Origin: Acinetobacter bouvetii DSM 14964 = CIP 107468
GTDB taxonomy: Bacteria > Pseudomonadota > Gammaproteobacteria > Pseudomonadales > Moraxellaceae
Assembly (NCBI RefSeq): GCF_000368865.1
Contig: NZ_KB849725.1
Location: 304,082 to 368,081 of the forward strand
Reading direction: 5' to 3'
DNA: 64,000 nucleotides
The notes below the pieces were generated by a model. That model worked only from the letters and a program-made list of their open reading frames with translations. It made no database searches and had not been told where the DNA came from. Both the position numbers and the translations under genes were made by a program. Positions 1-8,116 of this stretch are shown piece by piece (positions within the stretch are counted from its first letter, which is position 1; each line of letters opens with the position of its first letter).

Positions 1-96
1 CTTCGGCTTCGGCTTCGGCTTCGGCTTCGGCTTCGGCTTCGGCTTCGGCTTCGGCTTCGGCTTCGGCTTCGGCTTCGGCTTCGGCTTCGGCTTCGC
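1..96. repeat. Hexanucleotide tandem repeat (CTTCGG)n
   Basis: Fifteen perfect CTTCGG units occupy 1-90, followed by one CTTCGC variant. The array continues past the left edge, so the true copy number is unknown. On the minus strand it is read as GAAGCC, giving alternating Glu and Ala codons. The unit is six bases, so gain or loss of copies changes protein length by two residues without shifting the frame. The unit length, lack of spacers and coding location rule out a CRISPR array. Confidence 0.95.
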
Positions 97-559
97 GCTT
101 CGCATCATCGGTGCTAAGGCACGCATAGTGCTTTTGCATTTGAAGCATCCACGAATAGTTGTCTTCGAAATTTCCCCAGTCACTGATCAATGCCGTCCGG
201 TTGGCTGCGGGAATCAGCCAGATTTGCCAGCCTTTATTCAAGACATGCAAAAATGCCCAGCCCGATTGAGGCATTAAATACAGCTGCTTTTCCAGCGAAA
301 GCTCATCGGTGAAATAGCCCCGGAAATCTTGTGCAAAGGGTGTGCCTGCAGCAAAAGTTTGGGCTGCCGCGTGCGGCTCAATTCGAGCTTTATAAGAGAG
401 GATCTGCTTTTGAAAAATAGGCTCGTCACAGAGCGAAAAAATATCTTTAATGCGCTTTTTTGCTTTGGCAATTTCATAAAAAGAAAGCGCCCGATGTTCT
501 AAATCATTTGTTAATTGATGCAGTTCTTTAATGAGAAGCGCTTTTTCTAACGCATTCAT
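1..559 (-). CDS. Hypothetical protein with C-terminal Glu-Ala repeat (partial, C-terminus outside window)
   Basis: The frame is open from an ATG at 559 to the left window edge, so the C-terminus is missing. AGGGGA lies about 9 nt upstream of the ATG. About 155 residues form a normal-looking globular N-terminal part with no signal peptide or membrane segment; it begins MNALEKALLIKELHQLTND and includes a Trp-rich stretch (GWQIWLIPAANRT). From about residue 157 onward it becomes a continuous Glu-Ala alternation encoded by the CTTCGG hexamer repeat, which predicts a highly acidic helix or rod. It starts 13 nt after the 59-residue gene at 573-752, so the two are probably co-transcribed. I do not recognise the family, and no function can be assigned from the sequence. 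Confidence 0.7.
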   Translation of the reverse strand, partial: MNALEKALLIKELHQLTNDLEHRALSFYEIAKAKKRIKDIFSLCDEPIFQKQILSYKARIEPHAAAQTFAAGTPFAQDFRGYFTDELSLEKQLYLMPQSGWAFLHVLNKGWQIWLIPAANRTALISDWGNFEDNYSWMLQMQKHYACLSTDDAKREAEAEAEAEAEAEAEAEAEAEAEAEAEAEAE

Positions 560-572
560 TCAGTTGATTCCC

Positions 573-752
573 CTAGAGAAATTTGTGAGCTTTTTCTAAA
601 TATTTTGCTAAAACGATATTGGCTGCCAATTCGATTAATTTATATTCTGCAGAATTTGGCTGCGGGTGTTTTTCTGCCATCTCAATCAAGTCATCAAGAT
701 TAATGGCTTGCGGTGAAACTTTTCCCTGTATAAGCGCCTGAAGGTTTTGCAT
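573..752 (-). CDS. Small hypothetical protein (59 aa)
   Basis: A short frame starts MQNLQALIQGKVSP and ends AKYLEKAHKFL followed by TAG. AGGT stands 7 nt before the ATG. Its stop is 13 nt upstream of the start of the Glu-Ala repeat gene, which suggests a two-gene operon with possible translational coupling. The product is soluble, predicted helical, and has no signal peptide or recognisable domain. Support comes from the Shine-Dalgarno sequence, the tight spacing and a protein-like composition. It is not recognised as a named family. Confidence 0.6.
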   Translation of the reverse strand: MQNLQALIQGKVSPQAINLDDLIEMAEKHPQPNSAEYKLIELAANIVLAKYLEKAHKFL

Positions 753-1014
753 AGGCAGACCTATGTATTTGACAAAAAGAATAATATTGAATTGATTATA
801 TGTATTTCAGGAAAAAAAGCATGAAAAAAAACGTCAAGTTTTGACGAATAGTCTGCAAAATTGACAAAAAAAGTGCATTTTAGTGAAAAAATAACCGTAT
901 TTTTAGAATCGGGTTTTGGATTTCCGCATGCTCACGGGCTTGCCTTGCTCGGGAAAAGGCCGAAAAGCGGGCGCTCTGTACTGGCTTAGGAATATTGTCA
1001 AATTAAAAAAAAAA
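753..1014. other. Gene-free interval upstream of the 59-aa gene
   Basis: The part nearest the 59-aa gene (about 780-905) is AT-rich and probably holds its promoter. It is followed by a short GC-richer patch at about 920-990 with no open frame of note. No RNA gene is recognisable. The terminator of the next gene begins at 1015. Confidence 0.5.
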
Positions 1015-1040
1015 AGCAGACCCGTAGAATACGGATCTGC
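1015..1040 (-). terminator. Intrinsic terminator of the small secreted protein gene
   Basis: An 11-bp stem (GCAGATCCGTA against its complement, one mismatch) with a 3-nt loop is flanked by a long A-run on the left and T-run on the right, so it could act on both strands. It lies just beyond the stop codon of the gene ending at 1068. Confidence 0.8.
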
Positions 1041-1067
1041 TTTTTTTGACAGAAAATCAGCTTGAAT

Positions 1068-1259
1068 TTAAGCCGATTTTTCTGATGCTGCCTGATTTAA
1101 CCCAGATGCTTCAGAAACAGGCGCTTGAGTGCCGGGATTTGAAGCTTGAACAGGCGCTTCTTTTTTAACTGGAAAATCAGGCACATAAACAACTTGTGCA
1201 GAGACAGTAGCAGAAATGGCCATAACAGCAATAGCGAAGACTGATTTTAGTGCGTTCAT
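1068..1259 (-). CDS. Small secreted hypothetical protein
   Basis: 63 residues. The start MNALKSVFAIAVMAISATVSA is chosen because AAGGAAAT lies about 5 nt upstream; the longer frame has no such signal. The first 21 residues form a textbook Sec signal peptide ending in SA-Q. The mature part is about 40 residues, rich in Pro, Ala, Ser and Glu, without cysteine or an obvious domain, so it is probably a disordered periplasmic peptide. It is followed by a strong intrinsic terminator. Family not recognised. Confidence 0.65.
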   Translation of the reverse strand: MNALKSVFAIAVMAISATVSAQVVYVPDFPVKKEAPVQASNPGTQAPVSEASGLNQAASEKSA

Positions 1260-1485
1260 GATTATTTCCTTTTCTAAAGTCCAGCGAAGCTGGACGGGAG
1301 ATGCATTTAATGCTTTCAATTTCATTTAAAATAATAGCAAAACACATGTAATAGAAAATGATCAATTCGGCAACAGTAGATGAGTGGTTTGTTTTTTTAT
1401 TACTATAAAACAATTGTTTAGAGTAAATATTCTAAGTGGCCAGCCTTGCGCATGACCACTTGCTGCAGGTTTTTAATGCTCGAAA

Positions 1486-1722
1486 TTAAACATGCTTCGA
1501 ACATTTTTTTTGGTAAACTTTTCCAGCAATACCGCCGATTACAGCGCCGCTGAATGTGCCGAAAACGGGTAAAATGCTGCCGGCAACAGCGCCAATCAAT
1601 ACCCCTTTTACCGTGGGTGAAAACTTCGATGATTTCGCGCAGCTGCTTTTGCTGCAAGAGGTCTCTGCAGCAGTGTCCTGAGGCGCAGAGTCTGAAGCAG
1701 AGGATAGATTTTCTGTAGTCAT
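1486..1722 (-). CDS. Small glycine-zipper-like membrane protein
   Basis: 78 residues. The first about 35 residues are Ser/Thr/Ala-rich with three cysteines and look unstructured. The next about 35 form one hydrophobic segment with regularly spaced glycines (GVLIGAVAGSILPVFGTFSG, then GAVIGGIAGK), the pattern of glycine-zipper segments that insert in or pack against membranes. The tail is basic with one cysteine. GAGAG lies upstream of the ATG. There is no cleavable signal peptide. The molecular role is unknown. Confidence 0.6.
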   Translation of the reverse strand: MTTENLSSASDSAPQDTAAETSCSKSSCAKSSKFSPTVKGVLIGAVAGSILPVFGTFSGAVIGGIAGKVYQKKCSKHV

Positions 1723-1949
1723 ATTGCTCTCGATAGCTGATAGGGTAGAGCCTTTAGATTATAGGGCTTTCAGGCTTTGCATTGTCTTGAGCATGTAAGA
1801 TGGAGCAACGATTTGTAAGCTAAAAATAAAGAAAATATTAACTGTGTCTATTCCGTAAGTTTTTGCTGTTCAAGTTTTAAAGTGCCTATTGTTGTCTATT
1901 TTTTAATCTAATATAGAGCCTCGATAAGAAAAATTGAGGAACAGCGGTA

Positions 1950-2150
1950 ATGGCCATTGCAAAAATTGTAGAAGTAAATTCCAGCAGTACCCAAAGTTTT
2001 GAGGATGCAATTCAAACCGGAATCGCCAAGGTAACCGAAACGGTAAAAAACGTGCAGGGCGCTTGGGTCAACGAACAGAAAGTGATGATCTCAGACAACA
2101 AAATTACGGAATACCGCGTCAACTTAAAGATCAGCTTCTTGGTCGATTAA
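1950..2150 (+). CDS. Dodecin family flavin-binding protein
   Basis: 66 residues, the usual size of dodecins, which assemble as hollow 12-mers that bind and buffer flavins in the cytosol. The start MAIAKIVEVNSSSTQSFEDA matches the family's first strand and helix. Trp39 within GAWV is at the position of the tryptophan that stacks on the flavin ring, and the end KITEYRVNLKISFLVD is the conserved last strand. GAGGAACAG precedes the ATG. The gene is monocistronic and followed by a terminator. Confidence 0.93.
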   Translation: MAIAKIVEVNSSSTQSFEDAIQTGIAKVTETVKNVQGAWVNEQKVMISDNKITEYRVNLKISFLVD

Positions 2151-2173
2151 CAGATTTATAGATATGCAGCGCT

Positions 2174-2203
2174 AAAAAAATCCCCAGATGAGGGGATTTT
2201 TTT
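2174..2203 (+). terminator. Bidirectional intrinsic terminator between dodecin and frnE-like gene
   Basis: AAATCCCC and GGGGATTT arms enclose a 4-nt loop, flanked by A-run and T-run. It sits between two converging genes, so it probably ends both transcripts. Confidence 0.85.
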
Positions 2204-2219
2204 ATTCAGGCAGCGCTAA

Positions 2220-2906
2220 TTATTTTTCTGGGGTTTCACAGCTTTCATCATTGCATACCGGGGTTGGGGCAAGCTCGGGAAGCTCAGCGGCTTTATCCAT
2301 CACTTGTTTAAACACCTCTTTGGGCTGAGCGCCTGCCAATGCAATACGCTGTTCAAATACAAAGAAGGGTACACCGGTAATTTTTAATTGATCACGGGCA
2401 ACTTCTTCATCATATTTTACGAAATCGGCAAATTCATCTGAGTCGAGCAAGTCATCAACTTCAACTGGATTTAAGCCAATGCGGGAGGCAACATCTTCTA
2501 AGGTTTCACGCTCACCAATGGCTAAGCCTTGGGTCATATAGCTATAGAAAAAGGCTTCTTCCGCTTCCGAGCCTAAGCCTTTGCTTTGCGCCAAATGAAT
2601 GAGGCGGTGTGCATTCAATGTATTGCCTGAATTGGCTTTTTGCCAGTTAAAATCAATGCCTTCAGCCTTGGCCATTTCTGCAATATTGCGCTGCATGTCT
2701 TCAACTTCTTCAATGCTGCGGCCGTATTTTTGCGCCAGACGTTCAGTATTGGAAATTTCCAGGCGAGCGGGCGCATCTGCATCAAGTTGATAGCTGTGCC
2801 AAAACACTTCAAGTTCTACACCGGATTCTTCGGCAGCGGCTTCAAGACGTTTTTTCGCAATATAACAAAATGGGCAAACCACATCTGACCAGATATCTAC
2901 ACGCAT
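2220..2906 (-). CDS. DsbA-family oxidoreductase, FrnE type
   Basis: 228 residues with no signal peptide, so cytosolic. The N-terminal strand MRVDIWSDVVCPFC carries the thioredoxin-fold CxxC (Cys11, Cys14). A large helical insertion follows, and then a cis-proline loop (TGVPFF, Pro180). The C-terminus holds a second pair, Cys218 and Cys223, in a CX4C arrangement (CNDESC). A CxxC plus C-terminal CX4C combination is described for FrnE of Deinococcus, where it takes part in disulfide exchange under oxidative stress. A plain DsbA-like (2-hydroxychromene isomerase superfamily) label would also fit. The physiological substrate is unknown. Confidence 0.88.
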   Translation of the reverse strand: MRVDIWSDVVCPFCYIAKKRLEAAAEESGVELEVFWHSYQLDADAPARLEISNTERLAQKYGRSIEEVEDMQRNIAEMAKAEGIDFNWQKANSGNTLNAHRLIHLAQSKGLGSEAEEAFFYSYMTQGLAIGERETLEDVASRIGLNPVEVDDLLDSDEFADFVKYDEEVARDQLKITGVPFFVFEQRIALAGAQPKEVFKQVMDKAAELPELAPTPVCNDESCETPEK

Positions 2907-3051
2907 GGGAAATCTCTTTTCTATATTCTGGGGAATTTATGGGGGCAAATCCTAAAATTTAAAGCCATGCATTGCAATCCATTTTTAGCCATGCTGCTGT
3001 AAATCACATCAATTTATTGGCCTTTAAAATAGCAGAAGAGGGGCTATATCT

Positions 3052-3473
3052 CTATTTATCCGGAATCAGGCGCTTGCCCAAACAAATCACATCGATTTCT
3101 TCATAGCCCTATTGTTCATAAAAATTCTGTACATCGATGTTGTCGTGACGAATGAATCATTGAAGTTTTGGGCAGCCTAATGCTTTAAGCTTTTTTTCAA
3201 TTGCTGAATCAGAGCAGTGGCAATGCCGTTGCGCTGTAAATCCGGGTGTACAGCAAGATCATTGACCCAGCCCCAGTGACCGTCATAGCCGCCCATGACA
3301 CTTGCAATAAGCTGATCATCTTTGACGGCGAATAGAAAGAGCCGGTCTTGCTGGGCGAGCTTTCTGAAAATATCGATTTCCAGGTTATTCCATGGACGGA
3401 TCAGATTGCAAAGTTCCCAAAGCGCAATCACGGCATCTAAATCAGATTCGAGATAGGGGCGAAGAATAAACAT
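3052..3473 (-). pseudogene. ypeA: Broken GNAT acetyltransferase (ypeA-like)
   Basis: The intact first part (98 codons, 3473 to 3177) shows GNAT features: a hydrophobic strand, LWELCNLIRPWN, VMGGYDGHWGWVNDLAVHP and the acetyl-CoA loop QRNGIAT. It then stops early. Inserting one base in the T-run at 3191-3197 restores the family's C-terminal half (KKKLKALGCPKLQ, later FIRHDNIDVQNFYEQ, later GYEEIDVICLGKRLIPDK). That half still carries two in-frame stops, TGA at 3157-3159 and TAG at 3109-3111, before the natural end at 3052. Three independent lesions argue for a decayed gene and not a sequencing error. YpeA-type proteins are about 140 residues and their substrate is unknown. Confidence 0.85.
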
Positions 3474-3556
3474 CGGTTTTTAAGCTTTTATTTTGATCAA
3501 TATAAATCCGTCGGGTTTGCAGGATTTAATCAGCGGTCTTCAAAAATAAAAGGCAT

Positions 3557-3586
3557 AAAAAAACGCCCTTGGGGGCGTTTTTTTAT
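3557..3586 (-). terminator. Intrinsic terminator of the CoA-transferase gene
   Basis: A GC-rich hairpin (AACGCCC with GGGCGTT) lies between A and T runs, 10 nt beyond the CoA-transferase stop codon. Confidence 0.85.
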
Positions 3587-3595
3587 TGCGCAGAA

Positions 3596-5113
3596 TTAAG
3601 CAGATTTCGCTTCTTTTTGTTGCGCCAGCATGTGGCCAGTTTCTTCGAAGTTAACGTGCCAAGACAGCGCTTCACGAAGAATGTGCGGCGTTTGACCGCC
3701 TTTTTCGCATGCGCGGTCAAAGTAATCGTTCAATGCATCACGATACATAGGGTGAGCGCAGTTGTCGATCACAGCGCGAGCACGTTCACGTGGCGCTAAA
3801 CCGCGCAGGTCAGCTAAGCCTTGTTCAGTTACCAGGATATCTACGTCATGCTCTGCATGGTCAATATGCGATGCAAATGGCACAACCGAAGAAATGTCGC
3901 CGCCTTTCGCAATTGATTTAGTCACGAAGATTGCAAGGTGAGCATTACGCGCGAAGTCACCTGAACCGCCAATACCGTTCATCATTTTTGTACCGCAAAC
4001 GTGAGTTGAGTTTACGTTGCCGTAAATGTCGAACTCAAGCGCAGTGTTGATGCCGATAATGCCCAAGCGGCGAACCAATTCAGGGTGGTTCGAAATTTCT
4101 TGCGGACGAAGAACCAATTTGTCTTTGTACTGTTCAAGGTTGTTAAATACTTTTTCGCCGTATTTAGCAGAAAGCGTAATTGAAGAACCTGAAGCAAATT
4201 TCATTTTGCCTGCATCAATCAATTCAAATGTGCAGTCTTGAAGCACTTCTGAGTACATTACCAGATCTTCAAAGTTTGATTCTTTCAAACCAGTCAATAC
4301 AGCGTTTGCAATTGAGCCGATCCCTGCCTGCAGCGGGCCAAGGTCTTTTGGCAGGCGGCCTGCTTCCACTTCTTTTTCAAAGAACGCGATCAGATGGTTG
4401 GCAATCCCTTGAGTCTCATCATCAGGTTCAGTCACTGTAGATGGAGAATCGTGGTATTCGCTGTTGAAAACGATGCCGACAATTTTAGACGGGTCGATAT
4501 TGATTGCGCTTGTGCCAATGCGCTCATCCACTTGAGTCAATGGAATTGGCTGGCGGGTCGGGCGGTAAGACGGGATGTAGATATCGTGCAGGCCTTCAAA
4601 AGCCGGGCTTAAGTTGGTGTTGATTTCTACAATCACTTCTTTTGCAAAAATAGCAAAGCTTGCAGAGTTGCCGACAGAAGTCGTCGGGATGATGCCGCCG
4701 TCTTCTGTAATCGCAACAGCTTCAATCACAGCAACATCCGGTTTTTTCAGCTGCAGGTTGCGCATTTGTTCAACTGTTTCAGACAAATGCTGATCGATGA
4801 ACATCACTTCGCCTTTGTTGATCGCTTTACGTAAAGTATTGTCGACTTGGAAAGGCAGACGGCGTGCAAGAACACCGGCTTCAGTTAACTGCTTGTCGAG
4901 GTCATTGCCTAAAGACGCACCCGTGATCAACGTGATTTTCAATGGGTTTGCTTTTGCTTGTTTCACCAACGCTAAAGGCACCGCTTTTGCTTCACCTGCG
5001 CGGGTGAAGCCGCTCATACCTACCGTCATGCCATCTTTGATAAATGCCGCTGCTTGTTCAGCGCTGATAACTTTATCGTGAAGTGATGCTAAACGAATGC
5101 GATCTAAAGACAT
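3596..5113 (-). CDS. Acetyl-CoA hydrolase/transferase family: succinyl-CoA:acetate CoA-transferase
   Basis: 505 residues, the full length of class I CoA-transferases of the AarC/Cat1/ScpC type. These move CoA between succinyl-CoA and acetate (or propionate), an acetate-handling shortcut of the TCA cycle. Visible features are the glycine motif QAGIGSIANA (about 262-271), the probable catalytic glutamate Glu289 in VMYSEVLQDC that forms the glutamyl-CoA intermediate, and the oxyanion loop MNGIGGSGDF (about 378-387). It is monocistronic, and about 200 nt of AT-rich DNA upstream presumably carries the promoter. Which acid is preferred cannot be read from the sequence. Confidence 0.92.
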   Translation of the reverse strand: MSLDRIRLASLHDKVISAEQAAAFIKDGMTVGMSGFTRAGEAKAVPLALVKQAKANPLKITLITGASLGNDLDKQLTEAGVLARRLPFQVDNTLRKAINKGEVMFIDQHLSETVEQMRNLQLKKPDVAVIEAVAITEDGGIIPTTSVGNSASFAIFAKEVIVEINTNLSPAFEGLHDIYIPSYRPTRQPIPLTQVDERIGTSAINIDPSKIVGIVFNSEYHDSPSTVTEPDDETQGIANHLIAFFEKEVEAGRLPKDLGPLQAGIGSIANAVLTGLKESNFEDLVMYSEVLQDCTFELIDAGKMKFASGSSITLSAKYGEKVFNNLEQYKDKLVLRPQEISNHPELVRRLGIIGINTALEFDIYGNVNSTHVCGTKMMNGIGGSGDFARNAHLAIFVTKSIAKGGDISSVVPFASHIDHAEHDVDILVTEQGLADLRGLAPRERARAVIDNCAHPMYRDALNDYFDRACEKGGQTPHILREALSWHVNFEETGHMLAQQKEAKSA

Positions 5114-5319
5114 GTTTTACTCTCTGGGAAATCTTAAAACTGATACGGATTGTACCGATCAAAAAAGCTATTTTGCATACCTGTTAGGCTAAGGTCTAAT
5201 TTTTTGAAAAAATGCGGGTATAAGATATTTTTATGATTTTTAAGATATTGTTTTAAAAAACAAAAACTAAGCTTGTTTAAGGATTGCACAAAACTGTTTG
5301 TTCGCTATTTGAGCGCTTG

Positions 5320-6780
5320 CTAGAAGCGCTCACTGAAAGTTTGCTTGATTTTTTCTAAGGGGCTGCTGCTTAAAACTTCATCAGCTTCGGTTTTTTTCAG
5401 AGGCAATGAAATCACCGCTTCTAAACCGCCTTGAGGGCGGTTATGAATTGAAAGCTGCCCTTCATGGATATCCACAATCCGTTTGACAATCGCCAGGCCT
5501 AAGCCGCTGCCTTGCACCGTTCGGGCATCATTGCCGCGGACAAAGGGCTGCATCAGGTCTGCAATCTGATCATCAGGAATGCCTTCGCCATTGTCCGCCA
5601 CACTGATCATCAGCTGCTCAGCTTCTACATATGCGGACAGCTCAATGGGTTCTGCGCCGTAGCGCTTCGAGTTGTTGATTAAATTGCCGATCAGGCGTTT
5701 GAGGGACAGGCTGCGCGCTTGAATAATCGGCAGCTCTTGCGCTTCAAAGCGGATATCCAAGGGTTTGAATTGAATAATCAGTTCCTGCAGCAGCATATTG
5801 ATATCGGTATCTTGCGGCTCTTCATCTGAGCCGTCACGCATATAGGAGATAAACTGATTTAAAATGGCGTCCATGTCCTCAACATCATAAATCAGGCCTT
5901 CTTTGAGGAAGTCGTCATCCGGCATCATTTCTGCACTCAGGCGGATGCGGGTCAGCGGCGTGCGCAAATCATGCGAGATGCCCGCCAGCATAATGCGGCG
6001 GTCACGCTCGGCCTGATCCAGCGTATAAATCATATGATTAAAGGCTTGGTTCACCTCACGGATTTCCTGCGGGCCGTGATTGGTTTCCAAGTAGGGCGCT
6101 GTGCCGGTCTTGCTGTAGCTGTTGGCGGCATGCTGCAGGCGGGCTAAGGGCCGATTGAGCTGACGCACTAAGGTTAAAATAATCACCGCAGCAATCAGCG
6201 GAATCCCCAGCAGCCAGCCAAAAATCAGCTCGGGGCTGTAATTGGCATAGGTCTTTAACGGCTCCCTCACCCAATTGCCATTCATTTCAGGCGTTTGAAT
6301 CCAAATGCGCGGGTCGGGCTTAAATTGGAAATACACGGTGGCATTGTCAATGCGCATTTCATTGGCGAGTTTTTTTTCAATTTGGTTGGTAAAAAACTCA
6401 GCAATCACTTTGTCTTTGACATTGGGAAATTCTTTGGGATCGGTAATGTATTCAATGCCAACGCGGTTTTTCATCCAGGTGTCGACATCCACTTCGGCAT
6501 TGTTATGGAAAATGCGCAGATCAGGGTTGTTGATAATTTCCAATTCGACCGCTAAATAGCGCGCATGCTGCTGAATTTCCGGCAAATACAGCGTGCGCCA
6601 AAAGAACCAGAGGGACATGAATAAGCTGAAAAAGACAATAAACAGAACCAGAACCGTGGTGCGCATGGCGGCGGATCTCGGTTTGACTTTGTCTAAGAAG
6701 CGTTCCCAAGAGGTGCGTTTTTTTTCTTGGTAGGCTGCGTAGTCGGTAAATTCTTGCGGGTCGATGGGTTCGAGTTTCAC
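5320..6780 (-). CDS. envZ: Osmosensor histidine kinase EnvZ
   Basis: 486 residues from a GTG at 6780, chosen because AGGAAG lies about 6 nt upstream. Longer in-frame starts lack such a signal. Order: cytoplasmic N-terminus, membrane segment about 41-61, periplasmic sensor domain about 62-185, second membrane segment about 186-205, HAMP linker, the H-box with phospho-accepting His270 (AGISHDLRTPLTRIRL), an N box (GNLINNSKRYG), a G1 box (VADNGEGIPDD) and a G2 box (GSGLGLAIVKRI). It phosphorylates OmpR to control outer-membrane and envelope genes. ompR lies upstream on the same strand, but 239 nt separate its stop from this GTG, unusually far for the pair; that gap contains inverted repeats. Confidence 0.93.
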   Translation of the reverse strand: MKLEPIDPQEFTDYAAYQEKKRTSWERFLDKVKPRSAAMRTTVLVLFIVFFSLFMSLWFFWRTLYLPEIQQHARYLAVELEIINNPDLRIFHNNAEVDVDTWMKNRVGIEYITDPKEFPNVKDKVIAEFFTNQIEKKLANEMRIDNATVYFQFKPDPRIWIQTPEMNGNWVREPLKTYANYSPELIFGWLLGIPLIAAVIILTLVRQLNRPLARLQHAANSYSKTGTAPYLETNHGPQEIREVNQAFNHMIYTLDQAERDRRIMLAGISHDLRTPLTRIRLSAEMMPDDDFLKEGLIYDVEDMDAILNQFISYMRDGSDEEPQDTDINMLLQELIIQFKPLDIRFEAQELPIIQARSLSLKRLIGNLINNSKRYGAEPIELSAYVEAEQLMISVADNGEGIPDDQIADLMQPFVRGNDARTVQGSGLGLAIVKRIVDIHEGQLSIHNRPQGGLEAVISLPLKKTEADEVLSSSPLEKIKQTFSERF

Positions 6781-6872
6781 GCCAGCTTCCTGTGGACTAT
6801 TCTTATCAATGTTATTGAGGTCTGCACCATGGGATCTCGCTGGGCATACCTGCAATGGAAGGAGCTCATTCT

Positions 6873-6973
6873 GTTACTTTTGAAAAAGTAACCAAAACTT
6901 TTGCCATTCGCTGAACTCGCAAAACATTGACGAGCCTTAAAAGTGCAGGTGGCTCAAACAACAGCGAATGGCT
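6873..6973. repeat. Inverted-repeat-rich spacer between ompR and envZ
   Basis: Two nested hairpins can be seen. GTTACTTTT and AAAAGTAAC are 9-bp arms almost touching (about 6874-6893). GCCATTCGCTG (about 6903-6913) pairs with CAGCGAATGGC (about 6962-6972) across roughly 50 nt. The block has no coding potential and looks like a dispersed intergenic repeat unit. That interpretation is an inference, because only one copy is in view. Confidence 0.55.
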
Positions 6974-7019
6974 TTTAGGGACAACAAGTATTGTGCATGA
7001 TGCCCTTAATTAGACGCTA

Positions 7020-7784
7020 TTATTCAGCGCCATCTGGAACAAAGACATAGCCCACGCCCCATACGGTTTGAATGTAGCGCGCGCGGGCAGGGTTTTCTTC
7101 CACTAAGCGGCGCAGGCGCGAGACTTGAACATCAATTGAGCGCTCCATTGCGCCCCATTCACGTCCGCGGGCTAAATTCATCAGCTTGTCACGGGTTAAG
7201 GGTTCACGCGGGTGCTGAACCAGCGCTTTCAATACCGCAAACTCGCCAGTTGTTAAGGTGACTACCTGGCCTTCACGCGTCAATGTGCGTGTAGATAAAT
7301 CTAAAGACCAAGGGCCGAAAGAGACCACTTCCATGTGCTGGCTTGGCGCGCCAGGCACTTCACGCACTTGGCGGCGCAGTACTGCGCGGATGCGCGCCAG
7401 CAGCTCATTCGGGTTGAATGGTTTCGGCAGATAGTCATCCGCACCGGCCTCCAGCCCCGCAATGCGGTCAGAATCGCTGCCGCGCGCTGTCAGCATGATA
7501 ATCGGCGTATCAATATTGGATTGGCGCAGGCGGCGGCAAATGCTCAAGCCGTCTTCAACGGGCAGCATAAAATCCAGCACGATCAGTGAGAACAGCTCCC
7601 GCTGCAAAAGCCGGTCCATCTGAGTGGCATCATGTGCGGTCTTCACCACAAAGCCTTTGTCTTCTAAAAATCGCTGCAATAGCGTACGCAGGCGCACATC
7701 ATCATCGACTACGAGAATGCGCTCTACGCGGTCTGTATCGGCTTGTACGGCATCAGTCTTCTCGGCAGGTACCACTAAACTCAT
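7020..7784 (-). CDS. ompR: Response regulator OmpR
   Basis: 254 residues from the ATG at 7784, which has AAGGAG 7 nt upstream. The receiver domain shows the acidic pocket (LVVDDDVRLRTLL), phospho-acceptor Asp71 in LDFMLPVEDG, and the conserved lysine in PKPFNPNELLARI. The C-terminal winged helix ends with the OmpR-type wing (SRLRRLVEENP, IQTVWGVGYVF). It is the DNA-binding partner of EnvZ encoded downstream and regulates envelope genes. It is divergent from tex, with about 330 nt of shared promoter region. Confidence 0.96.
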   Translation of the reverse strand: MSLVVPAEKTDAVQADTDRVERILVVDDDVRLRTLLQRFLEDKGFVVKTAHDATQMDRLLQRELFSLIVLDFMLPVEDGLSICRRLRQSNIDTPIIMLTARGSDSDRIAGLEAGADDYLPKPFNPNELLARIRAVLRRQVREVPGAPSQHMEVVSFGPWSLDLSTRTLTREGQVVTLTTGEFAVLKALVQHPREPLTRDKLMNLARGREWGAMERSIDVQVSRLRRLVEENPARARYIQTVWGVGYVFVPDGAE

Positions 7785-8116
7785 GATGTGCTCCTTATTC
7801 TTTATTGTCTTCGTAACAAAAGTTGGCATAACTTGAGTATACGACTCATGTGTATCTGTTGACTATGTTCTAAAGCAACAAATATTGCAGTTAAAATCAA
7901 GACATAGATACTAAATATATACATGGTTTGGCGGACAATTGACTTATATTTTTTGGGCTAAATTCATGTTTCATTAAAACTTTAAGTGAAAAATGTTAAA
8001 TTGCAGTGAATTGGCAATAAAAACCGTAAGCAAATTAATAAAAACAATTGTGGATTTTATGGTCTTGGTCTTTATAATCATGGCTTTTAGAACTTATCCT
8101 TGTGGGATCACATACG
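7785..8116. other. Divergent promoter region between ompR and tex
   Basis: AT-rich interval without a credible reading frame. It must carry outward promoters for ompR (left) and tex (right). Several TTGAC-like and TATAAT-like hexamers are present; the best-placed one for tex is listed separately. Confidence 0.6.
8048..8078 (+). promoter_or_regulatory. Candidate sigma70 promoter for tex
   Basis: TTGTGG at 8048-8053 and a consensus TATAAT at 8073-8078 are separated by 19 nt, slightly longer than ideal. The -10 box lies about 40 nt before the tex ATG. Confidence 0.4.

Noticed and set aside
1..96. Possible CRISPR array
   Set aside because: Units are six bases, perfectly tandem and in a coding frame, with no spacers.
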